From: Salvia splendens
Lineage: Eukaryota; Streptophyta; Magnoliopsida; Lamiales; Lamiaceae
Direction: 5' to 3'
DNA: 64,000 nt
Assembly: GCF_004379255.2 (NCBI RefSeq)
Contig: NC_056041.1
Location: 5,886,045 to 5,950,044, forward strand
Shown here piece by piece: positions 28,522-40,441 of this stretch. The notes below the pieces were generated by a model. It was not told the origin of the DNA, searched no databases, and saw only the letters and a list, made by a program, of their open reading frames with translations. Position numbers and translations under genes: made by a program. Numbering within the stretch: position 1 is the stretch's first letter; every line of letters starts with the position of its first letter.

Positions 28522-30324
28522 ATGTCAAACTTATATTATGAGTGTATGATGGAAACAAACAAATTGACTAGGTCAAATTTCACGGAGTGGCAGAGAGACT
28601 GCCCAAAACTCAAGGCACAAGGTGCAATGAGTGGGAGCTCAGCTATGTTTGTCATTGAGATAAATATGTCTATGAATAACTCACAATCCTGGGTATTGGA
28701 TACCGCTTGTGGTTCACACATTTGTAATAATGTGCAAGGTTTAATTGACAGCGGGAAAGTGAGGCCTGGGGAAGTAGACCTACGTGTTGGAAATGGAGCA
28801 AAAGTTGCTGCCGAACGCGTGGGAACTTATAGATTAGATCTTCCCTCAGGACATAGACTAGATATACATAATTGTTATTTCGTTCCAGTTATTTCAAAGA
28901 ATATTATTTCCATTCCGATGTTGGACATCGAAGGTTTTTCCTTCCATTTTGCAAACAGCAGGTGCTCGTTTTCTAATAATGGATTGTTTTATGGAAATGC
29001 CTCTTTAGAGAATGGATTATATATGCTTGAATGCAAACGGGATATTCTCAATGTGCAAAATAAAAGACTTAAGCTATGTAATACGGATAATGCTACTTAT
29101 CTTTGGCATTGTAGACTTGGTCATATCAATGAGAAAATGATAGCGAGATTGAGAAAGTTAGACTATCTAAATTCATTTGATTTTGAATCATATGGTGCTT
29201 GTGAATTCTGTCTCAAAGGAAAGATGACTAATAAGCCACTTTCTGGGAAAGGGGTGCGTGCTAATGATGTGCTAGAGTTGATCCACACAGATGTGTGCGG
29301 ACCGTTTCCAACTCAAGCAAAAGGTGGTTATTCGTACTTCATTACTTTCACTGATGATTTGACAAGGTATGGATATGTGTATCTTATGAAACACAAATCT
29401 GAGGCCTTTGAGAAATTTATAGAGTTTAAGTGTGAAGTTGAGAAACAACTTGGGAAAAGTATAAAAACTCTTCGATCAGATCGAGGAGGGGAATACTTGA
29501 GCCGAGAATTTCTTGATTACTTGAAATCGCATGGAATTCAGTCGTACTGGACACCTCCTGGTACACCACAAATGAATGGAGTATCTGAAAGGAGAAACCG
29601 AACACTATTAGATATGGTTCGATCCATGATGAGTTTAGCTAGTCTTCCTTTATTTCTCTGGGGTCATGCTTTATTGACTGCTATTTACATTCTGAATAGA
29701 GTTCCATCTAAATCAGTTGAGAAAACACCATATGAGTTATGGTATTGCAAAAAGCCTTGTCTTAACTATATGCGGACCTGGGGTTGTCCAGCTTTTGTTA
29801 AGAAACAAATGACTGATAAGTTGGAATCTAAAAGTGAGAAGTGTTACTTTGTGGGATATCCTAAACAAACTAGGGGATACGATTTCTACTGTCCTAAAAA
29901 TCACAAGGTGATAACATCAAGGAATGTGACGTTCCTTGAAGACAGTTATGTCTGCAAGGAACAAGGTCAAAATACAGTAGATCTTGAAGAAATTCAAGAA
30001 CCACAAGTTAACAATGAGGATGATGTATTGTCAAATGGTTTGAACAATAACTCAGTGGGAGTTTTTGATGATCTATTGGGAGGGGAAAATACTATTAAAG
30101 GAGACCTTAGAGGGACTCTCGAAGAACCTCCTCCAGACAATGAGATGCATCAAATACAAGACGATACAATAGTTGCATCACCTCTACCTCAAGAAGATCA
30201 TAGTGATATTCCTGGGCCTACTCACAATCAGAATGAACAGCCCGAGCCAGAAGAAAACCAACTCAATAGGCCTAGAAGGATTCGTCATGCACCTGAAAGA
30301 CTGAATCTAATGGTTGAAAACTAA
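28522..30324 (+). pseudogene. copia gag remnant fused to protease-integrase
   Basis: It starts [16 protein letters not shown], like the beginning of gag, and after FTEWQ jumps to [11 protein letters not shown], the sequence that normally follows the gag zinc knuckle. So nearly all of gag, zinc knuckle included, is missing through an in-frame deletion. Protease has [14 protein letters not shown]. Integrase has LWHCRLGHI with CEFCLKGK, then [16 protein letters not shown] and [13 protein letters not shown]. The frame ends at TAA 30322-30324; coding continues in the same frame after it. As it stands RT is not made from this frame unless the stop is read through. Confidence 0.88.
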
Positions 30325-31932
30325 GATGATGAAGTTGATTTAGATGATGATGAGCCTAAGACCTATACCGAGGCGGTGTCGGACACCGATAGAGAGAAGT
30401 GGCTTGAAGCCTTGATATCTGAAATGGACTCGATGTACTTCAACTTAGTCTGGGAACTAGTTGACTTACCAGATGGGGTTTACCCCATAGGTTGCAAATG
30501 GATCTTCAAAAAGAAGAGAGATGCAGATGGCAAAGTACAAACCTACAAGGCTAGGTTAGTGGCAAAGGGTTATAGTCAGCGCGAAGGCATTGACTATAAT
30601 GAAACCTTTTCGCCAGTTGCTAAGATCAAGTCCATTAGGATATTACTTGCAATTGCTGCATACTACAATTTCGACATTTGGCAAATGGATATCAAAACCG
30701 CATTTCTCAATGGAGAATTAGAAGGCGATGTCTATATGACACAGCCAGAAGGTTTTGTATCGAAAGAAAGGCCGAATGCAGTGTGCAAGCTAAAGAAGTC
30801 CATCTATGGACTTAAGCAAGCTTCGAGGAGTTGGAATATTTGTTTTGACAGAACAATCAAATCGTTTGGTTTCGTCAGAAGCAAAGAGGATCCATGTGTT
30901 TATAGTAAACGCGAAAATGGAAACGTCGTATACCTTATCATATATGTTGATGATATCTTGATTATGGGAATCGATCGTTCCATGATGCAATCCGTGAAAG
31001 AATGGTTGTCTAGTTCCTTTATGATGAAGGATCTGGGTGATGCTTCCTACATCCTTGGAATTAAGATCTATCGAGATAGACCAAATAGGATGTTAGGATT
31101 ATCACAATCCACTTACATAGACAAGTTGCTAAGGCGCTTCTCAATGGAGAATTCTAAGAAAGGTTTTCTTCCTATGCGACATGGCATTGTGTTATCAAAG
31201 AAGGATTGTCCTTCTAATGACAAAGAAAGAGACAACATGAAAAGGATCCCGTATGCTTCGGCGATAGGATCTATTATGTATGCCATGATTTCTACTAGGC
31301 CAGATGTGGCCTATGCGCTTAGCATGACAGGCAGATTTCAGCAAAATCCCGGTGAGGAACATTGGAAAACTGTTAAGACTATTCTTAAGTACCTTAGAAG
31401 GACTAAAGAATATTTCTTAGTCTATGGTGGACAACCAGAGTTATCAGTTACTGGGTACACTGATGCTAGTTTCCAAACAGACCATGACGACTATAAGTCT
31501 CAGTCTGGATATGTTTTTGTCCTCAATGGTGGAGCAGTGAGTTGGAATAGTTCCAAACAAGGTACAACTGCCGATTCCACCACCGAAGCCGAGTATATTG
31601 CTGCATCTGAAGCTGCCAAAGAAGCTGTTGCTTTGTTAGAGTTCGTTAAAGAACTGGGTGTCATTCCGAGTGCCAATAGTGCAATACCTTTGTATTGTGA
31701 CAACACTGGTGCTGTTGCGCAAGCAAAAGAACCCAGAGCTACAAACAGGAACAAGCATGTTCCCAGAAGATATCATCTGATCAGAGAAATAATTGAAAGA
31801 GGCGACATAAAATTAGAAAGAGTACCCACTGATGATAACTTGGCTGATCCTTTCACCAAACCGTTATGTATAGCAAAACACAACAAGCACTTTGAGAGCT
31901 TAGGTGTTATGCATGTTGGTAGATGGCTTTGA
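30325..31932 (+). pseudogene. copia reverse transcriptase-RNase H, behind an in-frame UAA
   Basis: In frame with the previous entry. RT: KWIFKKKRDADGKV, KTAFLNGELEGDVYMTQPEG, YVDDILIMG. RNase H: YTDASFQTDHDDYKSQSGY, STTEAEYIAA, YCDNTGAVAQAKEP. It ends GVMHVGRWL with TGA at 31930-31932. No other breaks were seen in this part. The first Met (30376) is internal to the conserved region. Confidence 0.88.
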
Positions 31933-32948
31933 ATTAGTGGGAGTTAAAGTTTTATATGTCTTAGAAACATTTTGTGTTGAGACAATATTACTTGATCACA
32001 TTATATGAAAATTTTATGGGTTTTGTGCACTTATTGGAATAATTGTTTTAAATGTTTGATTTTATTCTAAATATTTGTTCCCTTGAATTATGACTGTCGT
32101 TAATGGTGTGAGACATTAATGATATAGTATAATTCTAAAATAGCCCTAACCAATGATCATCAAGAATGTGATATTGATGATATGTTATAGGTTAGCATGG
32201 GGTTTGCATCACATTCTTCGAGAATGTAGTTGTTCTCACAACTATGAGATATTAGATACTCGTGATGGACACATGGTATACTTTGGAGAGTATTGGTATA
32301 CCCTACTATTAAACTGTTTTGTTGAGTGTCTACAGTTTATTAGTACATGAAGTATGTAATAGTCCTTGGATCTGAGGTCATTACACTTTTTGTTTGTTGA
32401 GTGGTGTGCTTTGACCTTGTACAACGCTTTGCCTCCCCTCGGAGGATTAAGACACGGACTTGTGTTGGGTACATCATTAGATAAATGGAAATGGTAGTTG
32501 AGCCAAGAATAAGATTCATTCCTCGATTAGAATTTCGAGAGAACACTCAAATTCTCTATATTACTTGACCATTAAGTCATTGGCCAATGCAAAGATATAT
32601 TCAATTAAAGTAATTGAATATGATCGAATGGATCATTTAGTAAAGATGAGATAAAGTGATTGAGCTATTTGGATGACACATGACAAATCTTAGGCTCAAT
32701 CGGGTGGTTCGTGAATGAAAGGATGTTACTATAAACTTTGTGTAAAGGCTTGTTTACCGAATTCACGTAAACGTTCTTCATATATCGAGCTACGCTGCCA
32801 ACTCAGTCTAGGAGTTTTGTGCAGACTTCGATTAGATCGTCGTCGATAATGAGGGCATAAAGGGTCACACTATAAGTGTATTTTGATCCGCTCAAGGGTA
32901 CAAAGTTGGAACTGCGTATTATATCTAATGCTAGTCTAAGTGGGAGAT
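31933..32948 (+). other. copia 3' untranslated region and purine tract
   Basis: About 1 kb of AT-rich non-coding sequence between the RNase H stop and the 3' LTR, ending in TAAGTGGGAGAT (about 32937-32948), the polypurine tract. Confidence 0.75.
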
Positions 32949-33393
32949 TGAAAGGATATGGGCTAGATTAGATTAATATGGATTAGATAATTATAGTTGG
33001 GCTACAATTATAATTAGTCCATAAGCCCAACAATCATGAAACCCTAATGACTCTTTGTCTATATAATGGTTATTTATTCTCCATTGTGGGGGAAGAGAAA
33101 TAGCGTAACATTAGAGAGAAAATACGTAAAGCTCTGTAGAGAGAATTCCTAGCTTTCTTCTACGGAGCAATAGTACCGGGATAGTTCCTGCATCGGATTG
33201 GAATACACGTGGACCTCGATAGTAGTGGATTCAACTTGCAGGATTCAATCGTAGAAGAAAACAACACAACAAGTAAGATTTAGTTCTGTTGTATATTACG
33301 TGCTCAACTTGCAATATGATTATGAATCTAGATCTGTTATTCTTGTCTGCAATTTCCGCTACGCTCATTAGATGAATACAAGAATTCCTAACA
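32949..33393 (+). repeat. 3' LTR of defective copia element (445 bp)
   Basis: Starts TGAAAGGATATGGGC right after the purine tract and ends GAATTCCTAACA, the same end as the 5' LTR remnant. A TATA-like CTATATAATGG lies near 33058-33068. It is followed by ATAGT (33394-33398). Confidence 0.85.
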
Positions 33394-33450
33394 ATAGTAA
33401 TTACAAACTTTATTAAGTTCTGTTTCAAATTTCACTAATTCCATTTATTA

Positions 33451-33699
33451 TATTCACTTCTCCCATCACAAGTGAGTCACTTTCCTTTTTAAAATGTTCA
33501 ATCATAAACGAGTCATTTCCATTTTAAGTTAAAAATCATTTTTCTTATTTTAGTTTTTGATATACTTTATACTTTTCACTCCTCTATTTTTCCATATCTC
33601 ATAATACTTCATTCTCTCCACTTTAACTTTTTAAATGTTAATTCATTAAATCTCATGCCAAAAGAAGTGACTCGCTTGTAGTGAGACGACCGGAAGTAC
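33451..33699. mobile_element. diverged Stowaway-like MITE
   Basis: The left end TTCACTTCTCCCATCAC, followed by AAGTGAGTCACTT, is mirrored at the right by AAGTGACTCGCTTGTAGTGA and GACCGGAAG. TA lies at both outer edges. Ends resemble CTCCCTCCGTCCCATNAC of Stowaway elements with several substitutions. It is about 249 bp with no coding capacity. Confidence 0.7.
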
Positions 33700-34042
33700 A
33701 TATTTTTACACACATCATGACATCATAGTACTTTTTTTTTACGATGCCGATACGAGAATGTGTGCAATTAGCAATTATATGATCAAGATTCAAGACATGC
33801 ATTATCAGTCTGACATTAAACAAATGGAATAGATTATGAGTATCTTTCTAATTACAAAAGTTGAAGTTCGGTATAAACAATGAAAAATTATTATGATTCC
33901 TTGACTGCCCCAATCAAATTTTAATATTAGTACAATATTAGTTGGCAGCAGTTGGCTGTTCATAACTGTGAAGCCACAACTAAAATATTATTGGAATCTT
34001 GAATTTAAGATGCCCAGTCAACGAAATTTGACCAATAATAAA
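33700..34042. other. AT-rich spacer
   Basis: Nothing recognised. Confidence 0.5.
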
Positions 34043-34853
34043 TGTAACGAGACATTTAATTCTTGGAAATTAAATGATATAGCGTTGATCTACGTTCCGC
34101 GTAGATGACCGTAGTATATTCACTTTCTCAAATCTGATTCCCGGTGAGTGAAAAAAGTGGAATAAAGTTGGTCACATTGTAGCTTTTAATAAAGCTATGA
34201 GATTAAAGTTTATGGAGTAATTAACTAGTGTTAATTATCCCACATAGGAGATGAGACACATCTTTTAATGTGTATTTATTAAGTGACTTTACTACACTTA
34301 ATAATTATAGTAGACTAAGATGGGTTGAAGAAGCCCACACGCGCGCCGAGCCGAGCCGTGCCCGCGCCCGACATGTGACAGATGAACTAGGCATGCATAG
34401 CGTCTAGATTTGACGTCAACCACTCCAGCTTTCAAACTCGTAACGGCTGGCCGTTACAGCCACGCCATGATGATAGCCAGCAAGGCTGAGTTGACCCCTG
34501 CAGTGGACTAGGCCTATAAACAGGCTAGTCATTTCTTGCATCGACACATAACTTACACACAAAGCGTCATACTCTCTCTGCATAGTCTTTTCTTCCCTAA
34601 GCTATGCCCTCTCCCCTCTTCCAGTTCGCCAGAGCTCTGCTGATAGCGGTGCTGCTTCAGCAGAGACGTTGCCGTTTTATCTTTGGGGACGACACGCCAT
34701 CTCGTCTTGCGGAAAGAGGACTTTCCTCGACTCGGCTAAGTTTAATTTCCATTTTACAGTTTCGTTGTATTTTTCAGTTTCTGTTCTTCCTTCTTGGATT
34801 GTATTACGCCCGATTTTTGTTTATCTCTTGTAATTCCAGTCATAATCTCAACA
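34043..34853 (+). repeat. probable solo LTR (about 811 bp)
   Basis: Starts TGTAACGAGACATTTAATTC and ends CATAATCTCAACA. It has a strong TATA-type CTATAAA near 34513, about 30 bp before a CATCGACAC start-like region, then a pyrimidine-rich stretch. No primer binding site follows and no polypurine tract precedes it, so it is not one end of a complete element. Flanking 5-mers (ATAAA and AATAC) do not match, so the target duplication is decayed or the ends are slightly misplaced. Confidence 0.55.
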
Positions 34854-35924
34854 AATACTAGTACCACTAGATTAGTAGCAAAAAAAAAACTGTCATCTTC
34901 CACCTGAAAATAAAACATTAGCATATTATATGTACGTATATAATAACAAATTAAATCATCATCGTTAACTCTAAAATATAAGTAGTGATACAAGACAATC
35001 ATCCATTAAATGCATAATTACAGACCAAATTATGGATCATTATAATAGCATTTTTTGTTCATTACAAAAGCGTATAAAACATAATTGAAAACACGAAGTA
35101 AACCAAGACGTCAGTATATTGAACTCCGTGTTTTCAAAATTCATCAAATCTCATCTTTCCATGTTTTTAATCTAATAATTGAGATTTAGTCTATAGTTAT
35201 ACATTAAAAATTATAGTTAGACATTGATCATCCTTCAATAAAAACTTGTGATAGTATTTCATATAGATGCACACAGTATAAAGGATTCCATGCCTAGCTA
35301 AAGTCAAGATGTAGTATGTGTTATTTTTGTCTTCTGAATAAATCAACAATAAAAATATAGAATTTAATTATATTGAAATGACAGAGAGAGAGTCTATCAT
35401 CGATCACCTCTAAAATATATAAAATCACACATATAGACAATTTCGTTATTTTATCTATTTACTTTATAATATTCTTCGAGAACTTTCATTTGTTGCATCG
35501 CCGATCACATCTTTTTATCTATCATCCGATAACACTAAAATGTTCTAATTGACGATGCCATACAAGATAAAGCAATCGAAAAAGATTCACATTTTGTCCA
35601 ATCTTGATCACTTTCAGAAAAGCAATTCATTCAACATTGTGGTTTATCTTTCTAGAAACGGAGTCAGTTTTCATGATCATGCAACGTCTTCAGACAATAC
35701 AACATGCAGTCATAAACAATCGCCTAAAATATTTAAAGTCCAGATACAAATAACATATAATTTGGATGTTATCCATAAAAGTTAGTCAACAACTTGAAAT
35801 TGAATAAAACTCTTACATCATTTTCCGCCGTGGGGCGAATGTCCAAATTAGTACTACTACTAGCTTTTGTACAAAAGTTAGAAGACAGGAAGTATGAAAA
35901 TGGAGTAGTAATAAACTAATACTC

Positions 35925-35964
<40 letters not shown>

Positions 35965-36866
35965 CAAAGGTAATATAAATATGTGGTGGTGGTTGGGTGC
36001 ATGGGGGCTAGCAAATTCAATTAGGAATTGGCGTTATGTCTCGCGGTAAGGGAACATAAGTCGTTGTCTTGTGCCATATAAGAAATAAAATTCTTAACTT
36101 GAGAGGAATTAATTTATTTTTTATTGGCGCATCTAATAACTCAACGAGTATCCATTTTTTTTTAATCAGCTAAAAGGAAAGAGTATATATTATTTGGTGG
36201 TGGTGGTTGAGATTGAGTCTGGAGCAAGAGTACATAACGTACTAATCCATCAAATTCATTTTCCTTGTGTGATGCTAACTTATCATAGTGCACCAACAAC
36301 CACCATGCACCATAGAAAAACCCAACTCAACAACAATGTCAATAAAGAAATTATCATCCAAGAAAATCTTGATCTGCAGACAAACAATATGTAGGTTTGG
36401 TAGCTCGATCATGGAGCACCGCAGCCACTCACAACATTAGTCTCGCAACGAGCACAGGATACCACTATTTGTTTCTCTATGAAGTCTCCAAAAATAATTT
36501 GATTACATCCAAGCTAAAACTGAAGGCATTATAGTGAATGGAGAAGTTAGTGTGGTTTCAACCAACATACAAAAGCTCACACAAATCGTTAATCAAACCA
36601 AAAGATCCATATCCAAGAAACAAGCCTTAAGAAGATAGTAGCACTTGACATGCTCTCAATCAAACCATATGAAGCCAGGGGGATCTATAAAATCATAAAA
36701 GAAATTTTAGTCTCCCACAACAAACTTGGAGTGAAACAGCTTATATCATGCGCTGGAAAAAGAAACAAATGGAATATTGCCATATCAAGAGAGTCAAGAG
36801 CCAGCCAAACGAGGATGCTTCAATTTTGTGAAGGCAATAAGGAAAAAGATAGCCACATTAAGTCAT
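34854..36866. other. spacer and 3' flank of the SFT2-like gene
   Basis: AT-rich, no coding region seen. The right end (roughly 36400-36866) should contain the 3' UTR of the SFT2-like gene. A TTA microsatellite lies at 35926-35964. Confidence 0.55.
35926..35964 (+). repeat. (TTA)13 microsatellite
   Basis: Uninterrupted trinucleotide run of about 39 bp. Confidence 0.95.
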
Positions 36867-39810
36867 CTAGATTTCGGTGTCACAGAGACGAATTGTCAGA
36901 TCAGATACCATTCTACGGGCAAATGGAATATAACTCAAGCTGTACCTGCAATGACCCAGATTGTGAAATAATTAGTACACTAAGCAAAAAAACAGAAAGG
37001 GAAGGGCTCTCTGCAAACTTCATAATGTGTCAATGCATATTCACTCAACTCGGCATATTTTATTCAGCAGATTATGTGACTACTTCCCTGATGTCATCAT
37101 CCTTACTCATGGGCAACATTTACAATGGTTTTAGCTATTTGATACTTTTTCTCCAGAAGTAATTTCACGTTGAAAGGTATTTTAGACACAAGTAGTTACA
37201 ACTTACAAGTCTTACTTGGTGAAAGACGACATACAAGTCTTTTTTTTATTCTTTACTTAGGCACAAATATTTACTCATGGCATGGGTACATTTTTTAAGA
37301 CAAAGGTTTTACTAGCAAAATTGGGATATTGCAAAATGTCTTATCTTACGGGATAAAATGTTAAAAGAATGTTTTAGATATAGTTATGGATCTAATTGTA
37401 TATCCTTCTTTCTTCTTTTACTTTTTGGACTGTCCCAAATATCAAGACACCACATGTTCAATAAGTTATGTAACCAATGGCTTCTGATTGGAAATTCTAT
37501 GACTTGGCAATCTGCAGTTACCATCAGTAGCATAAATTCAGGATTCCTGTCTTAGATTTCTATGCTGGGGATGAGAAAGTTTCATCCGAATAATTACAGA
37601 GATAGATAGTGAATTCACAAGTTTTTTATCTGACACAGTAAAGAATCTATAGATGATGTATATCCAAAAAGCATAAATTCTATTTCAAGGGCAATGATGC
37701 GTGGGAAGTTAGAAAGAATGACAATCATAATCCATTCATAAACTTGTAATTGCCACTAAAATATAATGAGCTTAAGGAAGTTACAATATGAAATATCAAT
37801 CAGTTAAAGTTATAACATAATATCAACTTCGTGGTGTAGAACCAAACAGGCTTCCAACAAACATACCAGGCTAGCAAAATTAGATGAAGTGTATCTGTGT
37901 ATGTTAAACAGTAAAGAGGATGTAAACGATAGAACGTAAGACTAGATCACTAGATAGATGTACAATACAAACAACACTTACCAAAATAGAGCACAAATTT
38001 CACATATCACGGCAATTAAGGTAAGAATCTTACTGTGGATCTGCAATACAGAAAAAGAAGCACTAGATAAAGATATACTAACTTATAGTACATGACTGTG
38101 CTAATCAACAAGTTGACAAGAAATTATGAGGTGCATTCATATGGGATAGGAAAGATATGACATTTTATTCAGTATCGAGTTTAGCTAGTATGATTGGGAA
38201 TAACTGAATAAGTTAACTAATTTTCAGATAGCATACTTACACTCATTAGCAGAATTGCCTATGCTGATATGCATAAAAAGGAGGGTGTAAGTGTGTTTGC
38301 ACTGGCTAATGAATTGTTAGTACATTTCTTACCCAGCTACCAAAACATTAGGTTATGTTTGGTTAAGTTCAGCTAAACCAGTCTCTTCCCTTGTTCCTTC
38401 CACTGAATACAGCCAGAAAATACCTTTTTATGCATATGCATACTAGATTATCAAATTTTCAATAGACTTAGTTTAATTCTTTTCATAAACGCCAAAAGTC
38501 ATCGATACATTCTGTTTGCCGGAAACAAGCACAATGAAGTCACTTCCCGATATCAGCGACCTAAATGCATGCACATCATCAGGGTATTGTGTTTCTAAAA
38601 AACCATTATCTCCTCTTATAAGGGCATATTTTTTTTTATAGTTTTACAGTTTAATTATCCAAGTTAATCCAGTTGGCTTACCAAAAGAGCACAAATAAGA
38701 GCCACGATCACACATCCGCCGTAGATTGCTGTAGCATATATGCGGGCATCATCAAGCATCATGAGGAGCTGTTGCTTAGGTCCAATGACAAAAGCTGTGC
38801 TGCCAATTAGAGTCCTGATCAGAACCTCAGTGAATATATCCAAGGAAAACAAAAAACAAAACTTCACTGATTAGTATATATATATAATCACAATATTATA
38901 CTATTCCCATTGATCTTCACATACAAAAGTTCTTGTTTTTCGTTCTGCCACCGACAAGTTGGCGATACACAAACCATTATCTTTTGTCAAGAAGGAGATA
39001 CCCGTTACAATCCATCTCATGCTAAAATGTTTCCAACTTGTACGTAGAGACCACTATAATGAATGTCCACCCTACCTTACTGCGTCCGCAGACATACTTT
39101 GATCATAAAAGACCAATCTTTAAGCAGATACTAAAAAATTAAACAGATAGAACCATGTCCACTAGAACAAAATTAATTTAACTGAATGATCTTAAAATTT
39201 GATACCATGATCCTAGAAAGGCAATCTTCTTTTCACCCATGCCAACTTCAAAAAGGAACAATGCAAACCCAAAAACCAAAACAAACAACGTTAAAATAAT
39301 GCATCAACCACAATGTACCTCCCAACTGCCAGCACATTGCCAAAGGTAAATAATACCGCGAATTTGATGGGTTTCGCAAAAACAATCAACGACTGCGATG
39401 GACATTAATCAAAGTAAAGGTCGTTAAAATCATCCTCACTTATGAAATAAGTCGATACTTTCAGAAATTTAAGCTGGATTTCAATTAAAAATTGGACGAT
39501 ATTACAGCCCATAGTGATATTTTGAGAAGATTGAACAATTCAAGAGGGATCTTCATACCAAGAACATACAAACAACTCCAGCTAGTAAACAAGCACCGAA
39601 CCCATACATCCTCTGCTCAATTAAGAAGAAAATAACCAACAACAAAAGTGAAATCAAAGTAGGTTTTTGGTAAAGATTGAACTAATACATCGATTCGAAT
39701 CATGAGTTATTTGATGGTATTACCTGCATAGGAGATAGAGAGCAGAGACCTTCAGTCCCTTCAACAAAGTAATCTTGCTGTTCTTCATCATCTTGGCTAG
39801 AACTCCACAT
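36867..39810 (-). CDS. SFT2: SFT2-like vesicle transport membrane protein, 6 exons
   Basis: Small four-pass Golgi membrane protein of the GOT1/SFT2 family, implicated in endosome-to-Golgi vesicle fusion. Exons, 5' to 3': 39810-39724, 39612-39559, 39392-39319, 38799-38682, 38040-37982, 36945-36867. All introns are GT-AG and the sum is 471 bp, 156 aa. It starts MWSSSQDDEEQQDY, an acidic cytosolic N-terminus. Membrane segments: GACLLAGVVCMFL into SLIVFAKP, then FAVLFTFGNVLAVGSTAFVI, ATAIYGGCVIVALICALL, and LTLIAVICEICALFWYSLSY with IPFARRMVS. It ends LCDTEI. Exon 4 has two in-frame acceptors 15 nt apart (starts 38814 or 38799); I chose 38799 because it restores the family sequence VGSTAF. No breaks seen. 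Confidence 0.93.
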
Positions 39811-40441
39811 TGTCCAGAATTTCACAATTTTTTGTTTAATCAACAGCTTATTCTAAGTCTAGTTTTGTGGATGCTTATTCAAGCTTAGTTTTTAAGGGGG
39901 TAAAAATTAGAATAAGCAAAGAGTATGGGGATGGATTTGCAAATACCATAAATTTATTTTCATTTTGTAATAAACCATTTTCTTTTGTTTTCAACTTCAG
40001 TTCAACGTCGTTTTTCTAATAAGAATGCTATTTTATTTTGATGATTAATATTTTTGTTGCTTTAAATACTTGATAAATCATGTAAATAAATTTTTAAAAT
40101 ATAAATAAATGTTTCAAATAATGCAAAATTGTTTGATTATACTATTAAATAAAATTGTTTATAGTTCCATCACTATATATATCACATATTAATAACCAAG
40201 TTACTTCTACTAATACTTATCGTATTATTAATTGAATCATCCTGTATCGAATAAAATAAAGTTTGAATTTTTATTTATATTAGTGTACTAAAACTAAAAA
40301 TAACTTTTAATTTTACATATTTGAATGCAATAATAAAAAGGAGATTTAGGGACTCGCATTTTAAATTCATCGTCTTCACCACAAAAACCCACTGAATAGA
40401 AAAAGCCCTCCGTCGCAAAGTAGCTCTGCGCAGAAGAAATC
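39811..40441. promoter_or_regulatory. divergent intergenic region between SFT2-like and SF3A3
   Basis: 631 bp separate two start codons facing away from each other, so both promoters must lie here or overlap. The middle is strongly AT-rich; the right end turns GC-rich just before the SF3A3 start. No single TATA box stands out. Confidence 0.5.

Larger units (their letters stand above)
26547..33393 (+). mobile_element. Ty1/copia retrotransposon, defective, with inverted-leader 5' end
   Basis: Flanked by ATAGT on both sides. The 3' LTR (32949-33393) is full, but the 5' LTR is reduced to its last ~61 bases (26646-26706). In place of the rest there is an inverted copy of the primer site and leader (26549-26645). 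Most of gag is deleted in frame, and one UAA splits integrase from RT. Domain order PR-IN-RT-RH is copia; the protein resembles Tork/TAR-type sequences, which is a tentative placement. Confidence 0.9.

Noticed and set aside
36650..37162. 170-aa plus-strand frame
   Set aside because: It covers the last exon and 3' UTR of the SFT2-like gene on the opposite strand and has no domain of its own.
38664..38867. Single-exon 67-aa gene
   Set aside because: It is one exon of the SFT2-like gene read through into both flanking introns.
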